Below are positions 8,175 through 18,005 of a stretch of 35,940 nt of DNA, piece by piece. The position numbers and the translations under genes were made by a program. Source of the stretch: Sphingomonas sp. (GTDB lineage Bacteria; Pseudomonadota; Alphaproteobacteria; Sphingomonadales; Sphingomonadaceae); the NCBI GenBank assembly GCA_013361785.1, contig JABFXK010000086.1:1-35940 (forward strand), written 5' to 3'. A model generated the notes under the pieces. The model did no database searches, was not told the origin of the DNA, and saw nothing but the letters and a program-made list of their open reading frames with translations. How positions within the stretch are numbered: position 1 is the stretch's first letter; every line of letters starts with the position of its first letter.

Positions 8175-10454
8175 TCAGGCGTCGGACTCCTCGGCCGCGG
8201 ATTCCGGCGGCGCCTCGTCCTCGGCCTGCGGGATCATCAGGATCTCGGTGCGCTTCACCTTACCCTTGCCGTAATTGTAATCGGAGCCGTAGCCATAACC
8301 GTACCCATAACCGCTATAGCCATAGCCCGCGCCGCCTTCGGTCGCCTTGGTGAGCACTGCGCCGATAATGTGGGTCCCTGTCGCTTCGAGCCGGTTCAGC
8401 GCCTCGACCGCCGCACGGGTGCGGGTCTTGGAGCTTTCGACCATGAACACCACGTTCCCGGCAGCGGCCGCGAGCAGCGGAGCATCCGCAAGGCCGAGCG
8501 TCGGCGGGCCGTCTATGACCACTAGCTCGAAGCGCTCTGCCGCCTCCGCGATGATCCTGCGAATGCGCCCGGTGGACAGCAGGTCGGCCGGACTCGGCGG
8601 AACAGGCCCGCTGGGCACCAACCACAGATTGGGATGCTGGGTCTCGACGACATGATCCTCGACTTTGTCGTCCGTCGTCAGGAGCTTGCTCAGACCCTGG
8701 TTGTCGCTTGCCGCCTTGAACGCCGGCTTGCGCAGGTCGGCGTCGATCAGCAGCACGGATTTGCCGCGCCTGGCGAAATTCTGGGCAATCGCCAGCGCAG
8801 ACGAGGATTTGCCTTCGCCGGAGCGGGTGCTCGTCAGCAGGAGGACTTTGGGCATTCCCGATTCGGTGCTGAACCGAAGCGCGGTGACAATCGCTGAATA
8901 AGCTTCTGAAATGATCGACGTCGGGTTTTTAAGGTCGTCGACGAACGCGTTCTTTGCCGGCGTCCGCGGAACTGCTCCAAGGCAGGCGAGAGCGAGCTTC
9001 TTGCGGACATCCTCGCGCGTTTTCACCGTGTCGTTGATGAATTCGAGACCGACCGCGCCGGCGATACCGGCCGCAAGGCCGAGGCCGAGGCCCACGATCA
9101 GGTTGAGCAAGAGGTTTGGTTTGAACGGAACCTTTGGAACGCCCGCGCGGTCGACGATGGACACGGGCGCAACTCCGACTCCTCCCGCAACACCGATCTG
9201 CTTGTAGCGCTGAAGCAGCGCGTCATAGAGAGCACGGTTTGTATCCACCTCGCGCTGCAGGATGGTGTACTGGATGCTGCGGCCGCGCAGGTTCAACACG
9301 TCGCCCTTGAGCTGCGCGACCCGTCCCTTCAGCGCATTCTCGGCCGAGACTGCAGCCCGGTATTGGGCAAGCAGATCGTTGTTGCGCCCGGATGTAACCT
9401 GGGCCTGATCCTTCGAAATCTGCCGCTGCAGCTCGTCGATCTGCGCGCGAAGGCTGACCATCTCGGGATGCTCCGGCTTCATGAAGGCGCGCTTCTGCTG
9501 ATATTGCGCCTGCAGCGCCGCAAGCTGCTGGATCAAGACTTGGGTGCTCTGCGTCACCTCCGAGCCCGGGCCCGCCGCCAGCGATTGCTGATAGGCGCCC
9601 TCGGCCGCGACGCGGCGCGCAGTTGCGTCCGCAAGCGCCTCGTTGAGCTTCACGAGCGATTGGCCCTGGAGCGAGTTGGTATCGCCTTGCGACTGGCTGG
9701 TCGCCGCCGGATCGGCACCCGAGGTGTTGATGATCCCCTGCTGCTGCGCATAACTGACCAGCGCGCGCTCTGAATTCTCGAGATCGCCGCGCGTCTTGCT
9801 GATCTGCCGCTCCAGGAAATTTCGCGCGTAGGCCGAGGATTCGTAGCGCCTTTGAATCGCGGTATTGATGAAACTGTCGGCGACTGCGTTGGCAACCGAT
9901 GCCGCGAGTTGCGGCGAGGTCGAATCGTAACTGAACCTGATGAGCTCGCCGATCTCGGGAGGAGTAACGTTCAGGTTTTGGGTGATCATTTGCGTCGCGG
10001 TCCACAGGCGCTTTGACGCGTCTAGGTCCTGCCGAACCACTTCCGGGTTATTGGGTAGATTGAGCTCCTGAGCCGCGCGTTCGGCTACGCTCCTGCTCTG
10101 AACCAGGCCGACCTGAGTCGCAACGAATCCGATGGGATCGCCGCCGGTGACATCAGTCTGATCACCGTCCTTAGCGTCGGTGACCTGGAACGAAGGCGGA
10201 TTCGCTTCGAGAGTGACCCAGGCCCGATAAACCGGCCGCGTCAGCAAGGTTATGAGGATCGCGCCTGCAAGGCCGAGGGCAATCGCGCCGAGGACCAGCC
10301 ATCGCCAGTGATGGATGATGCGCAGCAACGTCGCAAAATCGAGCATATTCGCTGACGAATAATTGCGTTGACCGCGCGTCAGCTGATCCGCGTCGGGATT
10401 GTAAGCTCCGACTGGCCACGGGCCGTCGTTCGGTACTGGCAGGCTTGTGTTCAC
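8175..10454 (-). CDS. polysaccharide chain-length regulator / BY-type tyrosine autokinase (GumC/ExoP-like)
   Basis: A fusion of a Wzz-type copolymerase and a cytoplasmic bacterial tyrosine kinase controlling exopolysaccharide length and export, 759 residues. Order: cytoplasmic N-terminus; first transmembrane helix about 53-71; periplasmic domain with long coiled coils (210-420); second helix about 447-470; then the kinase. The kinase has Walker A STRSGEGKS (542-550), Walker A' LLIDADLRKP (568-577) and Walker B LVVIDGPP. A tail with eight tyrosines among glycines (about 710-729) is the expected autophosphorylation cluster, followed by an acidic 20-residue end. The start is GTG 10454. It lies 38 bp after the export lipoprotein gene in the same operon. 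Confidence 0.94.
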   Translation of the reverse strand: MNTSLPVPNDGPWPVGAYNPDADQLTRGQRNYSSANMLDFATLLRIIHHWRWLVLGAIALGLAGAILITLLTRPVYRAWVTLEANPPSFQVTDAKDGDQTDVTGGDPIGFVATQVGLVQSRSVAERAAQELNLPNNPEVVRQDLDASKRLWTATQMITQNLNVTPPEIGELIRFSYDSTSPQLAASVANAVADSFINTAIQRRYESSAYARNFLERQISKTRGDLENSERALVSYAQQQGIINTSGADPAATSQSQGDTNSLQGQSLVKLNEALADATARRVAAEGAYQQSLAAGPGSEVTQSTQVLIQQLAALQAQYQQKRAFMKPEHPEMVSLRAQIDELQRQISKDQAQVTSGRNNDLLAQYRAAVSAENALKGRVAQLKGDVLNLRGRSIQYTILQREVDTNRALYDALLQRYKQIGVAGGVGVAPVSIVDRAGVPKVPFKPNLLLNLIVGLGLGLAAGIAGAVGLEFINDTVKTREDVRKKLALACLGAVPRTPAKNAFVDDLKNPTSIISEAYSAIVTALRFSTESGMPKVLLLTSTRSGEGKSSSALAIAQNFARRGKSVLLIDADLRKPAFKAASDNQGLSKLLTTDDKVEDHVVETQHPNLWLVPSGPVPPSPADLLSTGRIRRIIAEAAERFELVVIDGPPTLGLADAPLLAAAAGNVVFMVESSKTRTRAAVEALNRLEATGTHIIGAVLTKATEGGAGYGYSGYGYGYGYGSDYNYGKGKVKRTEILMIPQAEDEAPPESAAEESDA

Positions 10455-10492
10455 GGTTGCTTGCCTCGCTTATTAGTCGCCCCGAAGCGCAC

Positions 10493-11215
10493 TCAGAACG
10501 GCCGGAAAATTCCAATCAACGGCAGAGCCTGGAAAATCTGCTTCTCGGCCTGCTTAACCTTCGATCCGTCGACCACGATGATATCGCCCGGATAGATTTG
10601 CGGATCGGGCGCTTCGCCGCGCCGAATGGCCGTGAGGTCAAACGCTGCTGCCTGCCGCTGCCCGCCGATCGTCCTGAAGACCGCAAGGCGACGGGCGTTG
10701 GCATCCTCCGTCGTTCCTTCGGCCAACGCGATAGCCTGGATGAGCGTGATCGGTCCCGCGATCGGGAACTGCCCGCCTTTCTGAACGGCTCCATCGACGG
10801 TGACCACATGGGCCGTCGACTTCTTGATCGCGACGCTGACGTCGGGATGTTCGAAATATTTGGTGCCGTACAGTTGCGACAGTTTTGTATCGAGTTGCGC
10901 TGTCGTGAGGTTGGCCGCCTCGACCTCCCCGACGAGAGGCAGGGAAATGTGGCCTGCCAGATCCACGGCATAATCGCCCGAGATCTGATCCTGGCCCGGA
11001 AGGAGATTGCCCTGGTACAGCTTGACTGCAAGCGTATCCATCGGCGCGATCTTGTAGTCTTCCGGCAGGGTTTCGAAATGCTGCTCGTCCGGCGCCGCAA
11101 GCGGCTTATCATAGGGCAGACTTCCTCCGCGCGTATCTGCGCAGGCACTCGTCAGCACCATCGCAACAATCGCGAGGCCGGCAAGTACAGGACGTTCGAC
11201 ACGATCAGCAAACAC
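10493..11215 (-). CDS. outer-membrane polysaccharide export lipoprotein (Wza/GumB-like, SLBB)
   Basis: It forms the outer-membrane exit channel for exopolysaccharide, partner of the copolymerase/kinase encoded next. The N-terminus is a lipoprotein-like signal (GLAIVAMVLTSAC). The Poly_export domain follows (YKIAPMDTLAVKLYQ, then GDYAVDLAGHISLPLVGEV), then an SLBB-like region (HVVTVDGAVQKGGQFPIAG) and PGDIIVVDG near the end. I prefer GTG 11215 because GGGGAGGA (11222-11229) lies seven bases upstream of it but directly abuts the in-frame ATG at 11221, too close to serve that codon. The difference is two residues. It is the first gene of the exopolysaccharide operon. Confidence 0.93.
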   Translation of the reverse strand: MFADRVERPVLAGLAIVAMVLTSACADTRGGSLPYDKPLAAPDEQHFETLPEDYKIAPMDTLAVKLYQGNLLPGQDQISGDYAVDLAGHISLPLVGEVEAANLTTAQLDTKLSQLYGTKYFEHPDVSVAIKKSTAHVVTVDGAVQKGGQFPIAGPITLIQAIALAEGTTEDANARRLAVFRTIGGQRQAAAFDLTAIRRGEAPDPQIYPGDIIVVDGSKVKQAEKQIFQALPLIGIFRPF

Positions 11216-11296
11216 GACCATTCCTCCCCAAACGTCGGAGCTTCCTATTCGAAAATTCGTCGGATGTAGAGTGACTAATGTCCGAAATGGTTCAAA

Positions 11297-12109
11297 TTAC
11301 GGCGCAGCCGGCTGCTCCGCGGCCGTTCTTGTGTCGAGCAGCCAGCTGTCGCACCCTTCGATCGCGAGCGCCGTGAGCACGCCGCTTCGGTAGGCGCCAG
11401 TGTCGATTCCGATGCGGTTCGGCCGCATTTCGACCTCGGGGCTGATGGTATGCCCGTGGACGACCACGAAGCCGTGATCGGTTTCGTCGAACAGGAATTC
11501 CTCACGAATCCAGCGTAGATCGGATTGACGCTGCTGGTCGAATTCGACGCCCGGCCGAATTCCCGCGTGAACGAACAGATAGTCACCGAAGCGACAGCTG
11601 TCGTCGAAGCTTTCGAGGAATTCGACGTGGCGCTTCGGAATAGCCTCCCGGATGACGCCAAGGGCCTGCTCGTCGTCGAGGCCGGTCAGATCGGCCACGT
11701 CGACGCCGTAGCTCTTCAGGCATTCGGTGCCGCCGAAGCGCCGCCAATCCGTAACCAGGTTCGCATCTCCGGCGAGTATCCGCAGAAGGACCTCCTCGTG
11801 GTTGCCGAGCAGGAAAACGGTTCGCACTCCAGAGTGCCTGTAAGTCCGGAGTCGCTCGACCACCTGGGCCGAGTTCGGGCCACGGTCGATCAGGTCCCCG
11901 ACAAAGACGAGAAGCACCTTGCGCGCGGGCCGCCGGTGGATGTCCTCGTGGATCTTGTCGAGCAGCTGATCGAGGAGATCGAGACGACCGTGAAGGTCGC
12001 CGACGACATAGGCGCGCCATCCGCGAGCGCCGGCGGGGCCGCTTTGCCGTCGAGAAGCGAAATTGAACATGCTGCCCCGTCGATTGCGAATCTCAGGCCG
12101 GCTGCCCAT
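11297..12109 (-). CDS. metallophosphoesterase, PrpA/ApaH-like serine/threonine phosphatase family
   Basis: A calcineurin-type phosphatase with all metal-binding motifs in order: VVGDLHGRLDLL, FVGDLIDRGPNS, LLGNHEEVLL, FVHAGI and VVHGHT, closing with IGIDTGAYRSG. These resemble the PP1/PP2A-like bacterial phosphatases and ApaH. Substrate cannot be told from sequence; protein phosphoserine/threonine or a dinucleotide are the family options. It lies between apaG and the exopolysaccharide operon, so a link to the tyrosine kinase cluster is possible but unproven. The start is uncertain: ATG 12109 gives 270 residues, while ATG 12070, preceded by a GGGG run, would drop 13 residues before MFNFASRR. 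Confidence 0.88.
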   Translation of the reverse strand: MGSRPEIRNRRGSMFNFASRRQSGPAGARGWRAYVVGDLHGRLDLLDQLLDKIHEDIHRRPARKVLLVFVGDLIDRGPNSAQVVERLRTYRHSGVRTVFLLGNHEEVLLRILAGDANLVTDWRRFGGTECLKSYGVDVADLTGLDDEQALGVIREAIPKRHVEFLESFDDSCRFGDYLFVHAGIRPGVEFDQQRQSDLRWIREEFLFDETDHGFVVVHGHTISPEVEMRPNRIGIDTGAYRSGVLTALAIEGCDSWLLDTRTAAEQPAAP

Positions 12110-12174
12110 CGGACACCAGTCCGGACGAATAGCGGCCCATATACTAAACCTGCCCTGAACCCCGAGAAATGAAA

Positions 12175-12576
12175 TCAGGAGCTGAGCAGCTGAAAACGCG
12201 GGATCTCGACGTCGAACGCGGTCCCGTCCTCGTCGACCATGCGGTAAGTCCCGCTCATCGCCCCGCTCGGCGTGTCGAGTGGACAGCCGGAGACGTAATC
12301 GAAGCTCGCTCCGGGGGCGATCAGCGGCATTTCCCCGACGACGCCCTCCCCGACCACCTCGTGGACGGTTCCTCGGCCATCGACGATTGACCAGCTGCGC
12401 GACAGCAGCTGGACAGCGACATCCGAGCCGTTCTCGATCCGTACATGATAGGACCAGAACCAGCGGTTCGTGGAAGGGTCGGACTGCTCGGCAAGGAAGC
12501 TCACCGCCACACGCACGGCAATCCCGCGCGTCACGGCGAGGTTCGGAAACAGCATGGCGAGCGTATCTATGGTCAC
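12175..12576 (-). CDS. apaG: ApaG domain protein
   Basis: A small fibronectin-III-like beta-sandwich protein, 133 residues, linked in enterobacteria to cobalt/magnesium resistance; its biochemical role is unsettled. The family run is obvious: TRGIAVRVAVSFL, RWFWSYHVRIEN, VQLLSRSW, VVGEGVVGEMP, FDYVSGCPLDTPSG, and FDVEIPRFQL at the end. GTG 12576 is my start; ATG 12555 would remove seven residues, and neither has a good ribosome site. The open frame extends far upstream into recO but that part is a shadow of recO. It follows recO by 35 bp on the same strand. Confidence 0.93.
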   Translation of the reverse strand: MTIDTLAMLFPNLAVTRGIAVRVAVSFLAEQSDPSTNRWFWSYHVRIENGSDVAVQLLSRSWSIVDGRGTVHEVVGEGVVGEMPLIAPGASFDYVSGCPLDTPSGAMSGTYRMVDEDGTAFDVEIPRFQLLSS

Positions 12577-12611
12577 GGCGCCATGTTTAGCGGGCGCGAT
12601 TGCACTGACAA

Positions 12612-13349
12612 CTAGGCAAGGCCGCCCGCTCGACAAAGCCGGTCGACGAGCCGTGCCCGCGCCTCGCCGAGCGGACGGGACCGCTCGGTCATCAGGTCGC
12701 GCATGAGGAAATGGCCGGTAAGCGCCAGGCCCTGCACGATTTCCTGCCACGACGCAGGGCCTCCATCGCGGACGAACGGAGGCAGCGGCAGAAGCTTTCC
12801 GGCATAGGGCTCGGCTTCCGCGGCGCTGACAGCCCGCCCCGATTTGGGACTGACCGCGATGAGCCCGTCGTTCGATCCGGTCACCGCACATCGCTCGAGG
12901 TCGAGACCGAAGCCGAGTTCGGCAAGCACCAGCAGCTCATAACGGACCAGCGCCGCGCCCCAGCCCCCAGCGGAGGGCGCGGCCTCGATCGCGTCGAGCA
13001 ATCCCTCAAGCGCCTCGTAGAGCCGCGGGTACGGCTGGCCCTCCGGAAGAACGGTGGCGGTGAGCACCGTCGCCCATTCGATGGCCGCCGCCGGCAGCGG
13101 TTCCGACAGCAGCGGACCGCGGCTGTGGACCAGCTCGACTGTCGCCTGGGGAAGTTGCGTGTCGGTCCTCGCGGAGAGCTGGGCCTCGACCGAATTGCCA
13201 GCGATCAGCACAGGGCGCATGCGCCGTCCGCGGGCTCCGCGGACATAGGCCGCCTGCAATCCATGGTCGGGAGTCATCAGGCGGACCACGGCGCCATGCT
13301 CGCCATGGTTCCTCAAGGCGCAAACGATTGCTGGAGTGGCGACGCGCAA
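12612..13349 (-). CDS. recO: DNA repair protein RecO
   Basis: RecO helps RecR load RecA onto SSB-coated DNA in recombinational gap repair. The N-terminal OB-fold is recognised from [20 protein letters not shown] and [18 protein letters not shown]; the helical C-terminal part contains [18 protein letters not shown], typical of the family. Length is 245 residues. The conserved N-terminus forces a start at about the TTG at 13349, which overlaps the end of the uvrC frame by 37 bp; the ribosome site is weak, so translation may be coupled to uvrC. If uvrC translation ends early at its amber codons, that coupling would be lost. The stop is TAG. Confidence 0.94.
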   Translation of the reverse strand: MRVATPAIVCALRNHGEHGAVVRLMTPDHGLQAAYVRGARGRRMRPVLIAGNSVEAQLSARTDTQLPQATVELVHSRGPLLSEPLPAAAIEWATVLTATVLPEGQPYPRLYEALEGLLDAIEAAPSAGGWGAALVRYELLVLAELGFGLDLERCAVTGSNDGLIAVSPKSGRAVSAAEAEPYAGKLLPLPPFVRDGGPASWQEIVQGLALTGHFLMRDLMTERSRPLGEARARLVDRLCRAGGLA

Positions 13350-15292
13350 CAGCCCGACGGATGGAAATAATCATAGACCTGCCGGGCGGTCGCGCGGCTG
13401 ATCCCGGGCGCCTTCTCCAGGTCTTCGAGCGCAGCACCCTTGACGGCGCGGGCAGTCCCGAAGTGCATCAGAAGCGCGCGCTTGCGGGTGGGACCGATGC
13501 CCGGCACATCGTCCAGCGTCGACACGGTAAGGCTCTTCGCCCGTTTCGCCCGGTGAGTGCCGATCGCGAACCTGTGAGCTTCGTCGCGCAAGCGCTGGAG
13601 ATAGAACAACAAAGCCGAATTCGGCGGCAGCGTGATCTCGCGCCCGCCAGGCAGATGGAAGACTTCGCGCCCTTCCCGGCCGTGGTGCGGCCCCTTGGCG
13701 ACTCCGACCACCGGCACGTCGTGAATGCCCGCGTCCTCCATCGCCTCGGATACGGCCGACAGCTGGCCCTTGCCGCCGTCGATCAGGACGAGATCGGGCC
13801 ATTCACCGCTCTGCCGGTCGGGATCATCCTACTCCAGCCGGCCGAAGCGGCGTTCGAGCACTTCGCGCATCATCGCGAAATCGTCGCCCGGCTGGGTCTC
13901 AGGCCGCTTGATGTTGAACTTGCGGTAGTTGTTCTTGCGAAAGCCCTCCGGCCCGGCGACGATCATCGCGCCGGTTGCGTTCGTCCCCATGATGTGGCTG
14001 TTGTCGTAGACCTCGATGCGCTTGGGCACTTCGGCAAGTTCGAACATATCGGCCAATTCCCGCAGGATCTTGCCCTGCGTCGTGGTTTCAGCGAGCCGGC
14101 GGTCGAGCGCCTCCTCGGCATTGCGCTTGGCCTGCTCCATCAGCTTGCGCCGCGAGCCGCGCTGCGGGATTTCGATCGCCACCTTGTGACCCGAGCGCTC
14201 GCAAAGCGCCTCCTCGAGCAGTGCCCGGTCGGGGAGCTCGCGGTCGGCGAGGATCCGCCGCGGCGGCGGCATGTCCTAGTAGAACTGGACGAGAAAGCTC
14301 GACAGAACATCCGCTTCGGGGATGTCATTCGTATGCGCAGGGAATAAGGCACGGTGCCCCCCAGACTGCCCGCCGCGAATGAAGAAGGCCTGGATCGACA
14401 CCGTCCCTGCCTTGCAGGCGAGCGCGAACACGTCTGCGTCGCCGAGCCCTTCCGCATGCACCGTCTGACTGCCCTGGATGTAGGTCAGCGCGCGCAGCCG
14501 GTCGCGATAGACGGCGGCGAGCTCGAAGTCCTGCTTCTCCGCCGCCTCCGCCATCAGCTTACTGAGGCGCGCCTGCACGCCGGTCGACTTGCCGGCCAGG
14601 AACGCCTTCGCGTCGTCGACCAGCTCGTCATAATCCGCTTCGCTGATGCGCCCCACGCAGGGCGCCGAGCAGCGCTTGATCTGGTAGAGCAGGCACGGCC
14701 GCGAGCGGTTTTCGAAATAGCTGTCGGAACAGCTTCTTAGCAGGAATAGTTTCTGAAGCGCATTAAGCGTCCGAGTGACCGATCCGGCGCTTGCGAACGG
14801 ACCGTAATATTGGCCCTTGATGCGACGCGCTCCGCGATGCTTCTGGACCCGCGGAAACGCGTGGTCCTCGCGCAGCAGGATGAAGGGGAAGCTTTTGTCG
14901 TCGCGCAGAAGCACGTTGTAGGGCGGGCGGAAGCGCTTGATCAGCTGCGCTTCGAGCAGCAGCGCCTCGGCCTCTGTGCGCGTCGTGACGATCGTCATCG
15001 ACCGGGTCTGCGACACCATCCGCTGCAGCCGCTTCGGCAGCTTGGCGACCTGGGTATAGTTGGTTACCCGGTTCCTCAGCGCCCGCGCCTTCCCCACGTA
15101 GAGAACGTCCCCGCGTGCATCCTGCATCCGGTAGACTCCGGGATTGCGCGGAAGCGTCTTCAGCACCTCGCGGATGGCGGCCACACCTTTCTCGAGGTCC
15201 GGCTGGTCCGCTCCGCGCACGGCGTAGGTCGCCTGCTCCTCGTTGAAGCGCTCGGCAGATTTGGGATGGTCGGGGCGGTCGGCCTTGCTCAC
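13313..15292 (-). pseudogene. uvrC: excinuclease ABC subunit C, interrupted by two in-frame TAG codons
   Basis: UvrC makes both incisions in nucleotide excision repair. One continuous frame of 660 codons from GTG 15292 covers the whole family. It has the GIY-YIG nuclease (RNPGVYRMQDARGDVLYVGKA), a UVR motif (LSKLMAEAAEKQDFELAAVY), the RNase H-like nuclease (EVYDNSHIMGTNATGAMIV) and a tandem HhH end ([23 protein letters not shown]). TAG occurs at codon 339 (14276-14278, between QFY and DMPPPRR) and codon 488 (13829-13831, between FGRLE and DDPDR). Reading frame is kept throughout. A single G-to-T change from GAG would explain each. As written, only the first 338 residues (3' incision nuclease half) would be made. 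Readthrough, pseudogene or consensus error are all possible. Confidence 0.88.
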
Positions 15293-15332
15293 ATGGCCGA
15301 GATAAGCGCTAGCTGTGGCGAGCGCGAGAGGG

Positions 15333-16049
15333 TCAGGCGGCGACCCTCGCCTCCTCTTCCTCGGCGAGCATCCACTCGACGCAGGCGCGGGCATGGATCG
15401 CGGTCGTGTCGTAGACCGGAAGCACGTTGGCGCGAACATCGACGGCGAGCACCATCTCGGTGCAGCCGAGGACGACGGCCTGCGCCTTCTGCTTCGACAG
15501 CTCGGTGACCAGCGTCTTCAATTTGCGCTGGCTGTCGCGGACGACGCGGCCGGCGGCGAGCTCCTCGAAGATGATCCGGTCGACTTCGCGAATCCATGTC
15601 GGATCGACCGGAACCAGGCTGATGCCACGGCTTTCCAGGCGGCCGCGCACATGCGGCTCGGTCATGGTGAAACGGGTGCCGAGAAGCGCGATGCGGCTGC
15701 GGCCGTCGGCGACGAGCTTGTCCGCCGTCGCCTCGCCAATGTGGAGCATGGGCACACGGATGTGGGACTTCACCGCTTCATAGACTTTGTGGCCGGTGTT
15801 CGATGTGATGATCACGCCATCGACGCCGCACTTCACGAGGCGCTTCGCCGCCTCGATGTGCGTCTCGGCGACGCCGTCCCAGTCGCCGGACAGCTCCATC
15901 TCGGCGACTTGAGCGAGATTGAGGCTTTCGATCGCCAGTAGCGCGCTGTTGAGCCCGCCGAGCCGCTGCGCGACGCCGCGGTTGATATGGTCGTAATAGA
16001 GGGCGGTTGACGACCAGCTCGTCCCGCCGATGATGCCCAGCTTGCGCAA
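15333..16049 (-). CDS. aspartate/glutamate racemase family protein (YgeA-like)
   Basis: A PLP-independent amino-acid racemase-fold protein, 238 residues. It opens MRKLGIIGGTSWSST and has the two catalytic regions IITSNTGHKVY (Ser83) and VVLGCTEMVL (Cys196). Classical members have Cys at both sites. The Asp/Glu-specific YgeA enzyme of E. coli has Thr at the first, so Ser here fits that unequal subgroup, though activity is not assured. I start at TTG 16049 because GAAGGG lies seven bases upstream and homology begins there; an ATG at 16136 would add 29 basic residues without family character. The upstream 150 bp to pntB hold no other gene I can see. Confidence 0.86.
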   Translation of the reverse strand: MRKLGIIGGTSWSSTALYYDHINRGVAQRLGGLNSALLAIESLNLAQVAEMELSGDWDGVAETHIEAAKRLVKCGVDGVIITSNTGHKVYEAVKSHIRVPMLHIGEATADKLVADGRSRIALLGTRFTMTEPHVRGRLESRGISLVPVDPTWIREVDRIIFEELAAGRVVRDSQRKLKTLVTELSKQKAQAVVLGCTEMVLAVDVRANVLPVYDTTAIHARACVEWMLAEEEEARVAA

Positions 16050-16201
16050 CGCCTTTCCCTTCCCGCCCTTGCCCGCGAGCAATCTTCTACTCTGCAGCTG
16101 AATCGCTGCTGACGGAGTCGGCGCGATTCGCCGCATTTGTCAGCCAAGTTGCTGCTGCCGACAAGGCATAAACGTTTGAGTTTACGGGAAATGAATCAAA
16201 A

Positions 16202-17641
16202 TCAACCGAGCGCTTTTACGATCTCTTCAGTCATCTTCTTGGCGTCGCCCAGCAGCATCATCGTGTTGTCGCGGTAGAAGAGCTCGTTATCGATGCCGGC
16301 ATAGCCGACTCCGCCCATCGAGCGCTTCACGAACAAGCAGGTCCGCGCCTTCTCCACGTCGAGCACCGGCATTCCGTAGATCGGCGAGCCCTTGTCGTTC
16401 TTCGCAGCGGGATTGGTGACGTCATTGGCGCCGATCACATAAGCGACGTCGGTCTGCGCGAACTCGCTGTTGATGTCCTCGAGCTCGAACACTTCGTCAT
16501 AGGGCACGTTGGCTTCGGCCAGCAGCACGTTCATGTGCCCCGGCATTCGGCCTGCCACCGGGTGGATCGCATATTTGACGGTCACGCCCTTCGCCTTGAG
16601 CAAGTCGGCCATTTCGCGCACCGCATGCTGCGCCTGCGCGACCGCCATTCCGTAGCCGGGAACGATGATGACCTGTTCCGCCTGCGCCATCAGGAAGGCC
16701 GCGTCTTCGGCCGATCCGCGCTTGTACGGCCGGTCGATCGCCGCGGCATCGCCGCTGCTCGCGACCGCTCCAAACCCGCCGGCGATGACCGAGATGAAGC
16801 TGCGGTTCATCGCCCGGCACATGATGTAGCTGAGGATCGCGCCCGAGCTTCCGACCAGGGCGCCGGTGATGATCATCGCGCTGTTGTGGAGCGTGAAGCC
16901 CATCGCTGCGGCCGCCCAGCCCGAGTAGCTGTTGAGCATCGAGATCACGACCGGCATGTCGGCGCCGCCGATCGGGATGATCAGCAGGAACCCGATGGCG
17001 AAGCTGAGCGCCGCAATAAGCCCGAAGACGACGGGCGACTGGTCCTGCGTGAAGTAAGCGATCAGCCCGAGGATCGCGGCCAGCGTGCCGAGGTTGATCA
17101 CGTGCCGAAGCGGCAGCAGGATCGGCTTGCCCGACATATTGCCGTTGAGCTTGAGGAAGGCGATCACGGAGCCGGAGAAGGTGATCGCCCCGATGGCCAC
17201 GCCGAGGCCCATCTCGACGCGGCTGACCGGCAGGATGCTCACGAACGATGGCGAGGCGATCGGGGTGATTCGAACGCCGATCCCGAACGCGAGCGGATTC
17301 AGGTAGGCGGCCGCGCCGACGAGCACCGCCGCAAGGCCGACCAGGCTGTGGAAAGCCGCCACCAGCTGCGGCATCGCCGTCATCTGGATCTTGCGCGCGG
17401 TGACGACCCCGATCCCGCCGCCGATCACCATCGCGCCGATGATCTCGGGCAGCGATGCGATCTGGTGGATCGCTAGTGTGGTGACGACCGCGATCGTCAT
17501 GCCGATCATGCCGGTCCAGTTGCCGCGCCGGCTTGTCTCCGGGCTCGACAGCCCCCTCAGCGCGAGAATGAAGCAGACGCCGGCAATGAGGTAAGCGAGC
17601 AGGACCCAGGCGGGCTGCGCGTGCGCGGCGGCCTCACCCAT
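16202..17641 (-). CDS. pntB: NAD(P) transhydrogenase subunit beta
   Basis: The membrane and NADP-binding subunit of the proton-translocating transhydrogenase, which uses proton-motive force to make NADPH from NADH. It has about nine hydrophobic helices up to residue 280. Domain III then follows with [48 protein letters not shown], and [15 protein letters not shown], all of which line the NADP site. Length is 479 residues. ATG 17641 overlaps the pntAB stop by 8 bp and has GGGAG upstream; a longer in-frame start at 17698 lies inside pntAB. Subunit alpha-1 is not adjacent but nearly 5 kb away. Confidence 0.97.
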   Translation of the reverse strand: MGEAAAHAQPAWVLLAYLIAGVCFILALRGLSSPETSRRGNWTGMIGMTIAVVTTLAIHQIASLPEIIGAMVIGGGIGVVTARKIQMTAMPQLVAAFHSLVGLAAVLVGAAAYLNPLAFGIGVRITPIASPSFVSILPVSRVEMGLGVAIGAITFSGSVIAFLKLNGNMSGKPILLPLRHVINLGTLAAILGLIAYFTQDQSPVVFGLIAALSFAIGFLLIIPIGGADMPVVISMLNSYSGWAAAAMGFTLHNSAMIITGALVGSSGAILSYIMCRAMNRSFISVIAGGFGAVASSGDAAAIDRPYKRGSAEDAAFLMAQAEQVIIVPGYGMAVAQAQHAVREMADLLKAKGVTVKYAIHPVAGRMPGHMNVLLAEANVPYDEVFELEDINSEFAQTDVAYVIGANDVTNPAAKNDKGSPIYGMPVLDVEKARTCLFVKRSMGGVGYAGIDNELFYRDNTMMLLGDAKKMTEEIVKALG

Positions 17642-17924
17642 CCTTGCGCTCCCGCTTCTTGTACATCGAGAGCATGCGCTGGGTGACCGCGAAGCCACCG
17701 AAGATGTTCACACTGGCGAGCGTCACCGCGGCCAGGCCGAGCCATTTGGAGCTGGGGCTGCCGGCAGCCGCGGCGGCAATCAGCGCCCCGACGACGATGA
17801 CCGAGGAGATGGCGTTGGTGACGCTCATCAGCGGCGTGTGGAGCGCCGGAGTCACCGACCAAACCACATAATAGCCAACGAAACAGGCGAGCACGAAAAT
17901 CGACAGGATCGAGATGAAGTCCAT
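17634..17924 (-). CDS. pntAB: NAD(P) transhydrogenase subunit alpha-2 (membrane part)
   Basis: The small membrane subunit of the three-polypeptide form of transhydrogenase, 96 residues with about three transmembrane helices. The family stretches [22 protein letters not shown] and [18 protein letters not shown] are present. I start at ATG 17924 (MDFISILSI) because GGGAGGGG lies immediately upstream; the in-frame GTG at 17936 would place that ribosome site inside the coding region. It is coupled to pntB by an 8-bp overlap. Confidence 0.96.
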   Translation of the reverse strand: MDFISILSIFVLACFVGYYVVWSVTPALHTPLMSVTNAISSVIVVGALIAAAAAGSPSSKWLGLAAVTLASVNIFGGFAVTQRMLSMYKKRERKDG

Positions 17925-18005
17925 GACCCCTCCCACGAGGCTTCGCCCACATTAGTGGCGGGTGGATTTTCGGCTGTCGAGGGGCAAGCCCGTTAATTTG
18001 AACGC

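Noticed and set aside
13829-14278. TAG might be reassigned to an amino acid in this organism, given two in uvrC
   Set aside because: folK, recO, the YbaK-type gene, thiD, the polysaccharide polymerase and its upstream neighbour all end at TAG at the expected family length, so TAG works as a normal stop here.
16050-16201. Promoter for the racemase gene in the 150-bp gap
   Set aside because: Several TTG-like and A/T-rich hexamers occur, but none pair at 16-18 bp spacing convincingly.
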